A stretch of 64,000 nucleotides of DNA from Pigmentiphaga litoralis (GCF_014651835.1 NZ_BMXQ01000003.1:248001-312000); one strand, 5' to 3'; counted from the first letter of the stretch, positions 28,134 to 38,077 are shown. Notes: generated from the letters alone by a model not told the origin. Numbers and translations are program-made.

Positions 28134-29545
28134 ACGTCACCCCTTCCAAGCAGCGGGGCAGCACGCCCGGACCGCTGACGTGGCTGCGCCAGCTGTGGGC
28201 GTCGGTCGCGTTTCGCCTGGCGCTGGGGTATGGCGTATCGGTCATGCTGTTCATGCTGGTGATCCTGTCGGTGCTGTATGTGCAGACGATCGGCGTGCTG
28301 CAGAACCGGATCGATCGCCAGTTGCGGTCGACGTCGACCCGGCTGATCACCCATTTCGAGGCCGACGGGCGCGAGAAGATCCTGTCCGAAATCGCCGATG
28401 CGCTGACCGACGGACAGAACACCGATACCGAAGCCTTTCTGTTGACCGATGCCCGGGGCCGCAAGATCGCGGGCAACATCGCCGCGTCGGCCGACCTGCT
28501 CAGGCCGACCAGTGGCGTCATCGACAAGGTCTTTGTGCGCGATGGGCGGGCGGCGTACGGACGCGTGCTGTCCATGCCTTTGCCCGACGGCGGCCGCCTG
28601 GTCGTCGGGCGCGACATGCAGGACCAGAAAGACCTGGAACAACTGGTGGGCAACGCCTTGCTGGGCGCAAGCCTGGTCGCCGTTCTGCTGGCCATTGTTG
28701 GTGCGATCGTGTTCCGGGAACAGCTGGAATCCCGGGTGGGGGCGATCCGTCGCACGGCGGCGCAGATCGAGGCCGGGGACCTGACCCGGCGCATTCCGCT
28801 GTCGGGGAAGGAAGACGAATTCGCGCGCCTGGGCAATGACATCAACCTCATGCTGGACCGGATCGAGATCCTGATGGAGGGCGTCCGCCACGTGTCCAAT
28901 ACCATCGCGCACAACCTGCGCACGCCGCTGTCCCGGATCCGCTCCAAGCTCGATGTGGCCAACCGGCCGGGCGCCACCGTCGACCAGGTCCAGAACGCGG
29001 CGACCTTCGCCATTCGCGAGATCGAAGAATTGACAGTGGTGTTCGACAAGCTGCTGCAGATTGCCGAGGCCGAATCCGGCGCCCGGCGGCAGATTTTCCA
29101 GCCGCTCTCGCTCAGTGACATCGTGGGCGACGTGGTTGAACTGTACGAACCGGTGGCCGAAGAAAAGGACGTGCGCTTTTCGACCGAACTCGCCGAGGGC
29201 GCCGTCGCCGATGGCGACCGGGACCTGCTGGCAAGCGCAATCGCCAACCTGATCGACAACGCCATCAAGTACGCCGGCAGCCCGGCGGAAGTGTCCGTGC
29301 GCACGCTGCAGACGCCTGACTCGGTATCCGTCGTGGTGCAGGACAACGGGCCCGGCATTGCCGCGGCCGAGCGCGTCAAGATCGGCACCCGCTTCTTTCG
29401 GCTGAATGCCGCGGTGCCCGGTTATGGCCTGGGGCTGGCCAGTGTGATGGCCATCGCCCACCTGCATCACGCCACTTTCAAGCTGGACGATGCCGGTCCG
29501 GGGTTGGTGGCAACCCTGACCTTCAAGCGCGACACAACAACATGA
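28130..29545 (+). CDS. Sensor histidine kinase of a metal-efflux two-component system
   Basis: Inner-membrane sensor kinase of 471 residues starting at a GTG that overlaps the response-regulator stop (GTGA). Two membrane helices (about 32-54 and 175-195) flank a periplasmic sensor of about 120 residues. A HAMP domain follows (about 196-245), then the phosphoacceptor H261 in IAHNLRTPLSRI, where asparagine replaces the more usual glutamate after the histidine. The ATPase domain shows NLIDNAIKYA, DNGPGI and GYGLGLASV. The sensor has no cysteine or histidine cluster that would name a particular metal. Function is inferred from the linked pump genes. Confidence 0.93.
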   Translation: MNVTPSKQRGSTPGPLTWLRQLWASVAFRLALGYGVSVMLFMLVILSVLYVQTIGVLQNRIDRQLRSTSTRLITHFEADGREKILSEIADALTDGQNTDTEAFLLTDARGRKIAGNIAASADLLRPTSGVIDKVFVRDGRAAYGRVLSMPLPDGGRLVVGRDMQDQKDLEQLVGNALLGASLVAVLLAIVGAIVFREQLESRVGAIRRTAAQIEAGDLTRRIPLSGKEDEFARLGNDINLMLDRIEILMEGVRHVSNTIAHNLRTPLSRIRSKLDVANRPGATVDQVQNAATFAIREIEELTVVFDKLLQIAEAESGARRQIFQPLSLSDIVGDVVELYEPVAEEKDVRFSTELAEGAVADGDRDLLASAIANLIDNAIKYAGSPAEVSVRTLQTPDSVSVVVQDNGPGIAAAERVKIGTRFFRLNAAVPGYGLGLASVMAIAHLHHATFKLDDAGPGLVATLTFKRDTTT

Positions 29546-29668
29546 CCAAACGGTAATACTGTTTCCCCCGGCCTGTGGATACCATCGCGTGTGCCCTGCA
29601 GAGTGGCGCCCGAGCGCGTGGCGAATGCCCGCATCGAATCGATAGTCGTTATCCGCAAAAGGGTTTTC

Positions 29669-30799
29669 ATGCCGGTGCCATTTTTCGTTCCAACGATCGT
29701 CCTTGCGGCGGCCTTGTCCGGGTTGATGGCCGGCTGTTCCGAGAAGCCGGCGCCCCCGCCGGCGGTCCAGGCCGAACCGGCGCAGCCCCCCTTGAAGCCC
29801 GGCCAGGTGCGGGTCAAGGCGGCCTCGCTCAAGTACATGGATATCCAGGAACTGTCGCAGGCCGGGGCCGGGCGCGTCGTGTGGGCGCCTGCCCGGATGG
29901 TGTTCCGCGACGAGATGGTGTCCGAAGTGGCTTCGCCGGTGGCAGGCCGATTGGTCGACGTCTCGGCCAAGGTGGGCGACACGGTCAAGGTAGGCACACC
30001 GCTCGCATCGATCTCCAGCCCGGAAGCCTCGCGCATCCGCGGCGACTATCAGACCGCGGTCGTTGAACTGCGCGTGGCCGAGGCCGAGGTGCGACGTCAG
30101 CAGATGATGACGGAAAAGGGCATCGGCATTGCGTCCGAGCTGTTCGTGGCCCAGGCCAGGTTGCAGGAAGCCCGTCATGCGGTCGATACCGCATCGCGCG
30201 CATCGGCCTATCTGGGCAATGGCGGCAGCGACGTCATCCAGCTGCGCTCGCCGCGCGCGGGCGTGGTCATTGCACGTACGGCCGTCCCGGGGTCTTCCGT
30301 CACGTCGGACACTGGCTCGCTGTTCACGGTCGGCGATCCGACTGCCTTGTGGATCACGGCCGACGTGTTTGAAAACGATCTGCGCGGCGTGCGTGAAGGC
30401 GCCCCCGTGCGTGTCGAAATGCCATCGCTGGACCAGCCCGTGACGGGCAAGGTGCAGCGCGTCGGCTCGTCGCTCAATGCCCAGACGCGCCGCGCGACGG
30501 TGTTCGTGTCGCTCGATCAGCCCAATCCCACGCTGCGTGCCGGCATGCTGGCGCGCGTCGGCATCACCACGACGGCGCCCGCCGGCATGTCGGTGCCGAT
30601 CAATGCGGTGCTGATCAAGGACGGTCAGCGGTCGATCGTGTTCGTGCAGGTGGCCGAGACCACCTTCGAGGCACGGACGGTCACGCTCGGCCAGCCTTCC
30701 AATGGCTTCATCCCGGTCCTCAGCGGACTCAATCCCGGTGAAAAAGTGGTCGTGAAGGGCGGTCTGCTGCTCGACGGCTCGGCCAATCAACTGCTGTAA
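29669..30799 (+). CDS. RND efflux membrane-fusion (periplasmic adaptor) lipoprotein, CzcB-like
   Basis: Periplasmic adaptor of 376 residues linking the inner-membrane pump to the outer-membrane channel. The N-terminus is a lipoprotein signal ending in LMAGC, so C23 is probably lipidated. The lipoyl/barrel-sandwich halves are visible around VASPVAGRLVDVSAKVGDTV (about 88-107) and in LRSPRAGVVIARTAVPGSSV (about 192-211), with a helical hairpin between them. A beta-barrel and membrane-proximal domain follow. An upstream ATG would destroy the signal, so the later ATG was chosen. Twelve bases separate it from the pump gene. Confidence 0.93.
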   Translation: MPVPFFVPTIVLAAALSGLMAGCSEKPAPPPAVQAEPAQPPLKPGQVRVKAASLKYMDIQELSQAGAGRVVWAPARMVFRDEMVSEVASPVAGRLVDVSAKVGDTVKVGTPLASISSPEASRIRGDYQTAVVELRVAEAEVRRQQMMTEKGIGIASELFVAQARLQEARHAVDTASRASAYLGNGGSDVIQLRSPRAGVVIARTAVPGSSVTSDTGSLFTVGDPTALWITADVFENDLRGVREGAPVRVEMPSLDQPVTGKVQRVGSSLNAQTRRATVFVSLDQPNPTLRAGMLARVGITTTAPAGMSVPINAVLIKDGQRSIVFVQVAETTFEARTVTLGQPSNGFIPVLSGLNPGEKVVVKGGLLLDGSANQLL

Positions 30800-30811
30800 C
30801 GGGATCTTTTC

Positions 30812-33800
30812 ATGCGTTCTCTCATTGCGCTGGTCGTCCACCGCCGTCTTGCCGCGGTGGCCGCTACCCTGGTGCTGGCCGCCTATGGCGTCTTTGCCTA
30901 CCTGAACACCGCCATCGAGGCCTACCCGGACGTGACCAACGTCCAGGTCGGCATCATCTCGCTCGCCCCGGGGCTTGCCCCCGAAGAAGTCGAACGCCAG
31001 GTCACCTTTCCGCTCGAACGCGAGCTGAACGGTACGCCGGGGCTTTTATCGCTGAGGTCGGAAAGTTATTTCGGCCTGTCGATGATCACCATGGTGTTCA
31101 ACGACAAGACGCGCAGTTTCGATGCGCGCGTGCAGGTCACGCAGCGCCTGCCGTCGGCCAATCTGCCCGACGGCGTCACGCCCGAGATGTCGCCCGACAA
31201 CACGCCACTGGGCAAGATCTATTACTACCGCCTGAACAGCGATCGCCACACGCTGGCCCAGCTGCGCTCGGAACAGGAGTGGACAGTCGCGCGTGTGCTC
31301 AAGCAGATCCAGGGCGTGGCCGACGTGGTCAGCGTGGGCGGCTTCGTCAAGGAATTCCATGTCGAAGTGGATCCGGCCAAGCTGATCGCGCATGGCCTGA
31401 CGCTCGATGAGGTCGTCGATGCGATCGGCAAGTCCAACCAGAACGTGGGCGGCGGCTTGCTGCGCCGGGGCGAGCAATCGCTCATCATCCGCGGCATCGG
31501 CTTGCTCAAGACGCCGCGGGATATCGAAACCGTGGTGCTCTCGACGCACAACAACACCCCCGTGCGCGTGGCCGATGTGGCCCAGGTGGTGCAGTCCTAC
31601 ACGCCGCGCCAGGGCTCGGTCGGCATGGATGACGAAGACGATATCGTCCAGGGCATCGTGCTGCTCAAGCGCGATGAAAACCCGACCAAAGTGCTGGACC
31701 AGGTCCACCTGAAAGTGGAACAGATCAACAAGTCCATGCTGCCTGCCGGCATGGTGATCCAGCCCAGTTACGACCGCTCGAACCTGGTCGGGCACACGCT
31801 CAACACGGTCTATCACAACCTGTTTTTTGGCGCGACCCTGATCATTGGCTTGCTGTGGCTGTTCCTGCGCAGCCTGCGCGGATCGCTGATCGTGGCCGTG
31901 GTGATTCCGCTGTCGCTGCTGGTCGCGTTCATCGGCCTGTATCTGATGAAGCTGCCGGCCAACCTGATCTCGATGGGGGCGATCGACTTCGGCATCATCG
32001 TGGACGGCGCGGTGGTGCTGACCGAGGCCATCATCCACAAGGCGCGCTTGCGCAAGCCGACCACCCAGCGCGACATGTATGCGCTGATCATCGACGCCGC
32101 GGTGTCGGTGGCGCGCCCGACGCTGTTCGCCATGGCCATCGTGATCGCGGCGTTGATACCGGTGTTCTCGCTCGAAAGCATCGAAGGCCGGATCTTTCGT
32201 CCGCTGGCGCTGACCTACACCTTCGCGTTGATCGGCGCACTGGTCTTTGCATTGACGCTGGTCCCGGCCCTGTGCGCCATCTTCCTGCGTCCCAAGGACG
32301 TGGCGGCGCCCGAACCCAAGGTGTTCCTGCGCATGCACCACGGTTTTTCCGGCTGGATGTCGCGCATTCTGGGAAGTCGGGGCGCCAAGCAGAAGGTCAT
32401 TGGTGTTGCCGTGATCATGCTGCTGCTGGCGGGTTATTCCGCCAGTCACCTGGGTACGGAATTCCTGCCGGAACTGGACGAGGGCGATGCCTACGTGCTG
32501 GTCCAGATGCCGCCATCGATCTCCCTGCAGAAGGGCCAGGAGCTGCTGCGCATCATCCGCATGCGGCTGAAGGCGCCGCCCGAAGTCATCGCGGTCACCA
32601 GCGAGCAGGGCCGTCCGGAAGACGGGACCGACAACGAAACCATCAACGTCGCCAAGGTGCTGGTGCGCCTGAAGCCGCGCGATCAATGGCGCAAGGGGCT
32701 GGACAAGGACACGCTGGTGGCCGAGATGCGGGAGTCGCTGTCCGACCTGCCGGGCGTGCAGTTCAACTTTGCGCAGCCCATCCGCGACAGCGTCGAAGAG
32801 TCGACTTCGGGTGCGCGGGGCCAGGTGGTGCTCAAGCTGTTCGGCCAGGACATTGACACCATGCGCGGCATCCTGCAGCAGACCAAGGCAGCGGTCGCCG
32901 ACATCCCTGGCGTCGTGGACCTTGACCTGTACCGCGATGCCCCGGCGCCGCAGTTGCACATCGAATTCAATCGTGAAGCCCTGGCCCGCTATGGCATTGC
33001 CATGACGGTGGCCGACACCGCGGTGGAAACCGCGCTGGCCGGCAAGGTGGTCACGGCGGTCTGGGAAGGCGAACGCAGTGTGCCGGTGCGCGTGCGCCTG
33101 CCGTTCGCCAACCGCATGGACGAGGCCCGCATCCGCGAAATCCTGGTGGCCACGCCCGATGGCAACTATGTGCCCCTGGGCGCGATCGCGTCGGTTGGCT
33201 TCAAGGTCGGCAATGCGTCGATCTTCCGTGAAGGCAATTCGCGCTACATGGCGCTCAAGTTCAACGTGTCGGGCCGGGACATCGGGTCGGTGGTGAAAGA
33301 CACGTTCGAAGTGTTCGATCGCGACATCAAGCTGCCGGAAGGCTACATCGCGCAGTGGGGCGGTCAGTGGGAAAACCAGCAGCGTGCCGCGGCGCGCCTG
33401 AAGGTGGTGATCCCGCTGTCGCTGCTCGTGGTGTTCGTGCTGTTGTTCAGCGCGCTGGGCAGCGCGCGCAGCGCCCTGCTGATCCTGCTGACGGCGCCGT
33501 TCGCGATGATCGGCGGCGTGCTCGCCCTGCATCTGACCGGCATCGACCTGTCGATCAGCGCGGCCATCGGCTTCATTGCACTGCTGGGTCAGGTGGCCCT
33601 GGCCGGCCTGCTGGTGCTCAGTGCGGTCGAAGACTTGCGGCGGGACGGCGTCGCGATGATTCCTGCGTTGATCGAAGGGACCGCTGAACGCATGCGCTCG
33701 ATCCTGATGGTGACCTGCCTGGGCTTGCTGGGACTGCTGCCGATGGCGCTGTCCACGGGCGTGGGCAGCGAAACGCAGCGCCCGTTCGCGTCGGTGGTGG

Positions 33801-33937
33801 TCGGCGGCATGGCCGTGCTGCCGCTGATTGCCCTGTTCGTCCTGCCGGTGCTGTATGCCTGGTTCGGACCCAAACGTATGTTGACCGCCGAGCAGCAGGA
33901 CGAGCTCGACGTGAATGAGGAAACCCGTCATGCATAA
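30812..33937 (+). CDS. Heavy-metal efflux RND transporter, CzcA-like
   Basis: Inner-membrane proton-driven pump of 1041 residues, the usual length, with twelve membrane segments and two large periplasmic loops. In the fourth helix the charged motif DFGIIVDGAVVLTE carries D392, D398 and E405, the pattern of CzcA-type (Co2+/Zn2+/Cd2+/Ni2+) rather than CusA-type (Cu+/Ag+) pumps. The N-terminus (FAYLNTAIEAYPDVTNVQV) is typical of the family. It is preceded by the adaptor and followed by the outer-membrane factor, whose ATG overlaps its end. The exact metal cannot be read from the sequence. Confidence 0.95.
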   Translation: MRSLIALVVHRRLAAVAATLVLAAYGVFAYLNTAIEAYPDVTNVQVGIISLAPGLAPEEVERQVTFPLERELNGTPGLLSLRSESYFGLSMITMVFNDKTRSFDARVQVTQRLPSANLPDGVTPEMSPDNTPLGKIYYYRLNSDRHTLAQLRSEQEWTVARVLKQIQGVADVVSVGGFVKEFHVEVDPAKLIAHGLTLDEVVDAIGKSNQNVGGGLLRRGEQSLIIRGIGLLKTPRDIETVVLSTHNNTPVRVADVAQVVQSYTPRQGSVGMDDEDDIVQGIVLLKRDENPTKVLDQVHLKVEQINKSMLPAGMVIQPSYDRSNLVGHTLNTVYHNLFFGATLIIGLLWLFLRSLRGSLIVAVVIPLSLLVAFIGLYLMKLPANLISMGAIDFGIIVDGAVVLTEAIIHKARLRKPTTQRDMYALIIDAAVSVARPTLFAMAIVIAALIPVFSLESIEGRIFRPLALTYTFALIGALVFALTLVPALCAIFLRPKDVAAPEPKVFLRMHHGFSGWMSRILGSRGAKQKVIGVAVIMLLLAGYSASHLGTEFLPELDEGDAYVLVQMPPSISLQKGQELLRIIRMRLKAPPEVIAVTSEQGRPEDGTDNETINVAKVLVRLKPRDQWRKGLDKDTLVAEMRESLSDLPGVQFNFAQPIRDSVEESTSGARGQVVLKLFGQDIDTMRGILQQTKAAVADIPGVVDLDLYRDAPAPQLHIEFNREALARYGIAMTVADTAVETALAGKVVTAVWEGERSVPVRVRLPFANRMDEARIREILVATPDGNYVPLGAIASVGFKVGNASIFREGNSRYMALKFNVSGRDIGSVVKDTFEVFDRDIKLPEGYIAQWGGQWENQQRAAARLKVVIPLSLLVVFVLLFSALGSARSALLILLTAPFAMIGGVLALHLTGIDLSISAAIGFIALLGQVALAGLLVLSAVEDLRRDGVAMIPALIEGTAERMRSILMVTCLGLLGLLPMALSTGVGSETQRPFASVVVGGMAVLPLIALFVLPVLYAWFGPKRMLTAEQQDELDVNEETRHA

Positions 33938-35366
33938 GTCCCTGCCCACGCTGATGATGGCGTTGGCACTGCCGCTGTCGCTGCCCGCGGCGATGGCCCA
34001 GACCCTGTCCACGCCCCGTGCGGCCACGTCGCCGTCGATGCCGTCGTCGTCCATGCCTTCGTCATCGGTGCCGTCGTCGTCGAACTCGGCGTCGCCGGCC
34101 GCGCCAGGTTCCATGCCGAATGTGCCGGCCCCCCAGTACGCGCCACCGCCCACCATGTCCGAGCCGGCCTACGGCACGACAGCCCTGGGCTACGTCGGAC
34201 CGTCGGCCCGGTCGGCGCCGCTGACGGCGGACATCACGCTGCAGCAGCTGCTTGATCTGGTCAAGACCTACAGCCCGTCACTGGCGGCCGAACGCAGCAC
34301 CGTCGCCATGGCCGAAGCGGACCTGATGGCGGCGCAGACCTACACCAATCCGGGCGTCAGCTTCACGACCAAACGGGGCGAGCAGGAAACCACGCTGTTC
34401 CAGGACGTGCCGATCTTTGGCCAGCGCGGCAAGCGGATCGAGGCTGCGCAAAGCGGCATCGAAGCGGCCCGCGCCAAGCTGCGGCTGGTGTATGCCAATG
34501 CCTTGCAGGACGCCGCCCGCGACTTCATGTCGCTGCTGGTCGCGCAAGAGCGCGAAAAGCGCTGGATCGACGCGCGGCAGGACCTGGAATCGGCGGCGCG
34601 CATCGTGTCGGGCCAGGTCGAAGCGGGCTCACGCAGCCAGTACGACCTGACGCGCCTGGACATCGAACGCGCACAGCTCGATGCGCAACTGGCGCAGGCG
34701 CAGGGGCAGACGTATGAAGCGTCGGCGCGTGTCGCGGCCGACGTGGGCGAGCCGGCCTGGCGTCCGCGTGCAGCCGGCGCCATCGTGCCGCGCTGGGCGT
34801 CCCTGAACTTCGATGCCATGTGGCCGCAGGCCCAGACCCGCCTGCCCTCGGTGCGCGCGGCGCTGGCGCAGCAGACCTTCGCCGAAAAGATCCTGGAGTC
34901 GGAACGCCGCGAAGCCTATCCCGTGCCGACGCTGTCGGTGGGCCGGGTGAACAACCGTCAGGAAGGCAACAGCAACACCTTCGGTATCTCGATGGGCATT
35001 CCGCTGTTCGACCGCAACCAGGGGCCCATCGCGCGCGCCGTGGCGGAAGCCCAGGGCCAGCAACTGCGCGCCCGCGCCGTGATCCTGGCCGCCGAAGGCG
35101 AACTGCGCCGCGCCACCGACCAGTTGAATCGCCGTCAGCAACTGACAGAACGGTTCGAGAAAGAAGGCCTGGCCATGACGCCGCGTCTGCGGCAGATGGC
35201 GCAGGACTCGTACACGCTGGGCCGGGGCGGCGTCCTGGAACTGGTGGATGCGATCCAGGCGATTGCAGAAAAGAAGAACACCTATCTCGACCTGATCGAG
35301 GCGGCCTTGCAGGCCGAAGTGGACGTGCGGGTGGCCTCGGGTGAGCTGGGGGCGGATCTGGAGTGA
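33930..35366 (+). CDS. Outer-membrane efflux channel protein (TolC/CzcC family)
   Basis: Outer-membrane factor of 478 residues completing the CzcCBA-like pump. It has a signal peptide (cleavage near AMA, residue 23). A low-complexity linker of about 60 residues, rich in S, P and M (SPSMPSSSMPSSSVPSSSNS), comes before the first helical repeat. The OEP domain then shows the two expected repeats, for example QTYTNPGVSF and later FGISMGIPLFDRNQGP. The ATG chosen overlaps the pump's stop and has GAGGAAA in front; an ATG 15 bases upstream is possible. It ends the operon at a strong terminator. Confidence 0.93.
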   Translation: MHKSLPTLMMALALPLSLPAAMAQTLSTPRAATSPSMPSSSMPSSSVPSSSNSASPAAPGSMPNVPAPQYAPPPTMSEPAYGTTALGYVGPSARSAPLTADITLQQLLDLVKTYSPSLAAERSTVAMAEADLMAAQTYTNPGVSFTTKRGEQETTLFQDVPIFGQRGKRIEAAQSGIEAARAKLRLVYANALQDAARDFMSLLVAQEREKRWIDARQDLESAARIVSGQVEAGSRSQYDLTRLDIERAQLDAQLAQAQGQTYEASARVAADVGEPAWRPRAAGAIVPRWASLNFDAMWPQAQTRLPSVRAALAQQTFAEKILESERREAYPVPTLSVGRVNNRQEGNSNTFGISMGIPLFDRNQGPIARAVAEAQGQQLRARAVILAAEGELRRATDQLNRRQQLTERFEKEGLAMTPRLRQMAQDSYTLGRGGVLELVDAIQAIAEKKNTYLDLIEAALQAEVDVRVASGELGADLE

Positions 35367-35400
35367 TCCCGGGCGCCGGTGATGGTGGCCGGCGGTCATG

Positions 35401-35439
35401 AAAAAAGCCTCGCGGTGATGTGCCGCGAGGCTTTTTTTT
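35401..35439. terminator. Terminator after the efflux operon
   Basis: AAAAAAGCCTCGCGG pairs with CCGCGAGGCTTTTTT over a seven-base loop, with a T run after it. It separates the plus-strand efflux operon from the converging minus-strand dehydrogenase genes and could serve both. Confidence 0.93.
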
Positions 35440-35497
35440 AGCAGATGCGGCGCGCGCAGCGCCGTGTCGGGAAGCTGCAGCGCCGCGGAGCCAACCC

Positions 35498-37078
35498 TTA
35501 CGCGCGGCCCAGCTCGCCGTCCACCAGACGCCACAGTCCCAGCGGGTTGCCGTCTTTCAACGAGGCATCCAGCAGTTCCTGCGGCAGGTTCTGGTAGCAG
35601 ACCGGACGCAGGAAGCGTTCGATGGCGGTTGCGCCCACCGACGTCGTGCGGCTGTCGGACGTGGCCGGGAAGGGGCCGCCGTGCACCATTGCATACGAGA
35701 CTTCCACACCGGTCGGGAAACCGTTGACCAGTACGCGGCCGGCCTTGCGTTCCAGCACGCGCAGCAGGGCGCCGGCCGCGGCGTAGTCGGCCGGGTCGAT
35801 CTGCAGCGTGGCCGTCAGCTGACCCGAGACGTGTTCCGCCACCGCGCGCATTTCAGCGTCGTCGGCGCACACCACCAGCAACGAGGCCGGGCCGAAGACT
35901 TCTTCCTGCAGTTGCGGGCTTTTCAGGAAGGTGGCGGCCGTGGTTTCAAATACGGCAGCCTGCGCGTCATGCGGGCCGCTGGCGGCCACGCCCATGCCGA
36001 TCTGCGAGACGCCGCTGGCTGCAGCCAGCTCGTTCACGCCATGGCGATAGGCCTGGTGGATGCCTGGGGTCAGCATGGTGCCCGCAGCCTTGGCCGTGAC
36101 GGCCTCGGTCACGGCGGTCTTGAACTGGGCCAGCGCCGGGCTGTCGACAGCGATGACCAGACCGGGGTTGGTGCAGAACTGGCCCACGCCCATCGTCAGC
36201 GAATCGATGAAGCCGCGCGCGATGTCGCCGCCACGGTTCGTCAACGCCGCGGACATCAGGAACATCGGGTTGATGCTGCTCATTTCGGCATACACCGGGA
36301 TGGGTTCCGGACGGGCCGCGGCGGTGCGGCACAGCGCCAGGCCACCGCCTCGCGAGCCGGTAAAGCCCACGGCCTTGATGGCCGGGTGATTCACCAACGC
36401 CTGGCCGATCTCGATGCCTGCGCCGACCACCAGCGAGAACACGCCTTCGGGCATGTCGCACGCAATGGCGGCCTTCTGGATGGCGCGGCCGACCAGCTCG
36501 GACGTGCCGAGGTGAGCGGGGTGCGCCTTGGCCACGACCGGGCAGCCGGCAGCCAGCGCCGACGCCGTGTCGCCACCGGCGACCGAAAACGCCAGCGGGA
36601 AATTGCTGGCGCCAAACACGGCGACCGGGCCCAGCGCGATCTTGCGCATGCGCATGTCGGGCCGTGGCGGCGCGCGGTCGGGCAGGGCGGTATCCAGCGT
36701 CGCGTCGACCCAGCGGCCGTCGCGCACCAGCTTGGCGAACAGGCGCAGCTGGCCGGTCGTGCGGCCGCGTTCGCCCTGCAGGCGAGCGGTCGGCAGGCCG
36801 GACTCGAGCGCTGCGCGTTCGATCAGCACGTCGCCGATGGCTTCGATCTCGGTCGCGATGGTTTCAAGGAAGGCCGCGCGCGCTTCGGGCGTGGTCTCGC
36901 GATAGGTGTCGAACGCCTGGGCAGCCAGGTCGCACGCCTGCTGGACTTCGGCTTCGCCGCCCCCGCCGAACGGAGGATCGATCTCTTCGCCGGTCGCGGC
37001 CTGGATGGCTCGCAAGGTGGCAGTCGAACCGCGAACGGTGGTGCGGCCGATGAGCATGTCGCCGGTAATCGTGGTCAT
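35498..37078 (-). CDS. 2,5-dioxovalerate (alpha-ketoglutarate semialdehyde) dehydrogenase
   Basis: NAD(P)-dependent aldehyde dehydrogenase of 526 residues that would oxidise 2,5-dioxopentanoate to 2-oxoglutarate, the last step of oxidative pentose, uronic/aldaric acid and hydroxyproline breakdown. The catalytic cysteine is C302 (GQFCTNPG) and the general base E265 (YAEMSSINP); N159 is in [10 protein letters not shown]. The subgroup is indicated by the short SNFPLAFS and FCTNPGLV motifs and the extended C-terminus. A good ribosome site (AGGAGA) precedes the ATG. The next gene upstream on the same strand is a 2-hydroxyacid dehydrogenase. No dehydratase or transporter for sugars is adjacent, so its source substrate is unknown. 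Confidence 0.9.
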   Translation of the reverse strand: MTTITGDMLIGRTTVRGSTATLRAIQAATGEEIDPPFGGGGEAEVQQACDLAAQAFDTYRETTPEARAAFLETIATEIEAIGDVLIERAALESGLPTARLQGERGRTTGQLRLFAKLVRDGRWVDATLDTALPDRAPPRPDMRMRKIALGPVAVFGASNFPLAFSVAGGDTASALAAGCPVVAKAHPAHLGTSELVGRAIQKAAIACDMPEGVFSLVVGAGIEIGQALVNHPAIKAVGFTGSRGGGLALCRTAAARPEPIPVYAEMSSINPMFLMSAALTNRGGDIARGFIDSLTMGVGQFCTNPGLVIAVDSPALAQFKTAVTEAVTAKAAGTMLTPGIHQAYRHGVNELAAASGVSQIGMGVAASGPHDAQAAVFETTAATFLKSPQLQEEVFGPASLLVVCADDAEMRAVAEHVSGQLTATLQIDPADYAAAGALLRVLERKAGRVLVNGFPTGVEVSYAMVHGGPFPATSDSRTTSVGATAIERFLRPVCYQNLPQELLDASLKDGNPLGLWRLVDGELGRA

Positions 37079-37100
37079 GGGGTCTCCTGGTGTCGGAAAA

Positions 37101-37140
37101 GGGGGCAGGTCGAAGGGGGCAGGTCGAAGGGGGGCAGGTC
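37101..37140. repeat. Tandem 14-base repeats between the two dehydrogenase genes
   Basis: GGGGGCAGGTCGAA is present twice in perfect tandem (37101-37114 and 37115-37128). A third copy with one extra G is cut short (37129-37140) and reaches the stop of the upstream gene. The array fills most of the 60-base gap, upstream of the ribosome site of the dioxovalerate dehydrogenase. Copy number could vary by slippage and change spacing. Confidence 0.85.
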
Positions 37141-38077
37141 AGGCAATCGGTGTCTGCAGCTGGCCGTCGGCAAAATACTGCTTCAGGTTGCTGATCACAA
37201 GATCGCCCATCGCCTTGCGGGTCTCAAAAGTGCCACTGGCGATATGCGGCAGCAGCACCACGTTGTCGAGTGTCATCAGGGCTTGCGGCACGCGCGGTTC
37301 GAATTCGAACACGTCAAGGCCGGCGCCGCCCAGGCGCTTGTCGGTCAGCGCGGCCACCAGGGCGGCTTCATCCACCACCGTGCCGCGCGCAATGTTGATC
37401 AGAAAGCCTTTGGGACCCAGGGCGGCCAGCACGTCGGCCGACACCAGGTGGCGAGTGGGCGGGCCGCCGGCAACCGCCACGACCAGGAAATCGCACCACT
37501 CGGCCAGGGCTATCAGCGACGGTTCATGCTGCCATGGCACATCCTGGACGGGGCTGCGGCTATGGTAGCGCACGTCCATCTCGAACCCCGACGACCGGCG
37601 CGCGATGGCCTGGCCAATGCGGCCCAGGCCCAGGATGCCCAGGCGCTTGCGCGCGACCTGCGTCTGCAGCGCGAAGGCGCCCTTGGGCCAGTCGCCGCGC
37701 CGCACGAACCGGTCGGCCGCCGACATGCCGCGCGCGACGTCGATCACCAGGCCGAAGGCCACGTCAGCCACACAATCGTTCAGCACGTCAGGCGTGTTGC
37801 TGGCCACGATGCCGCGGCGCTTCAGCGCGTCCACGTCCAGCAGTTCATACCCCACGCCAAAGCTGGACACCACCTTGAGATTGGGCAGGGCATCGATCAG
37901 CTTGGCGTCCATGCCCACCCGCGCCGACGTGACGGCGCCGGTGAAGGTGCTGCCGTGCCGTTCAAGAAAAGCCGGAACGTCCGCTTCCTTGGCAAGCAGG
38001 TGAACAGGAAAGGTCGCTGCCAGTTCGGCCTCGAGTTCCGGGGCAAGACGGCCGATCTGCAGAAGGGAGGGTGTCAT
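37139..38077 (-). CDS. D-isomer-specific 2-hydroxyacid dehydrogenase (glyoxylate/hydroxypyruvate reductase type)
   Basis: NAD(P)H-dependent reductase of 312 residues acting on small 2-oxo acids such as glyoxylate or hydroxypyruvate. The nucleotide-binding loop is GLGRIGQAIARR (about 154-165). The catalytic arginine is in NIARGTVVDE, the glutamate in FEFEPRVP and the histidine in LLPHIASGT. Its stop lies 60 bases before the dioxovalerate dehydrogenase, so both may be on one transcript, which would suit a sugar-acid or hydroxyacid pathway. The real substrate cannot be told from the sequence. Confidence 0.9.
   Translation of the reverse strand: MTPSLLQIGRLAPELEAELAATFPVHLLAKEADVPAFLERHGSTFTGAVTSARVGMDAKLIDALPNLKVVSSFGVGYELLDVDALKRRGIVASNTPDVLNDCVADVAFGLVIDVARGMSAADRFVRRGDWPKGAFALQTQVARKRLGILGLGRIGQAIARRSSGFEMDVRYHSRSPVQDVPWQHEPSLIALAEWCDFLVVAVAGGPPTRHLVSADVLAALGPKGFLINIARGTVVDEAALVAALTDKRLGGAGLDVFEFEPRVPQALMTLDNVVLLPHIASGTFETRKAMGDLVISNLKQYFADGQLQTPIA

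Noticed and set aside
31046..34156. 1036-residue minus-strand frame opposite the efflux pump
   Set aside because: Same shadow effect; the composition (H, R, D and Q runs) is not protein-like and the plus strand encodes a well-formed CzcA.
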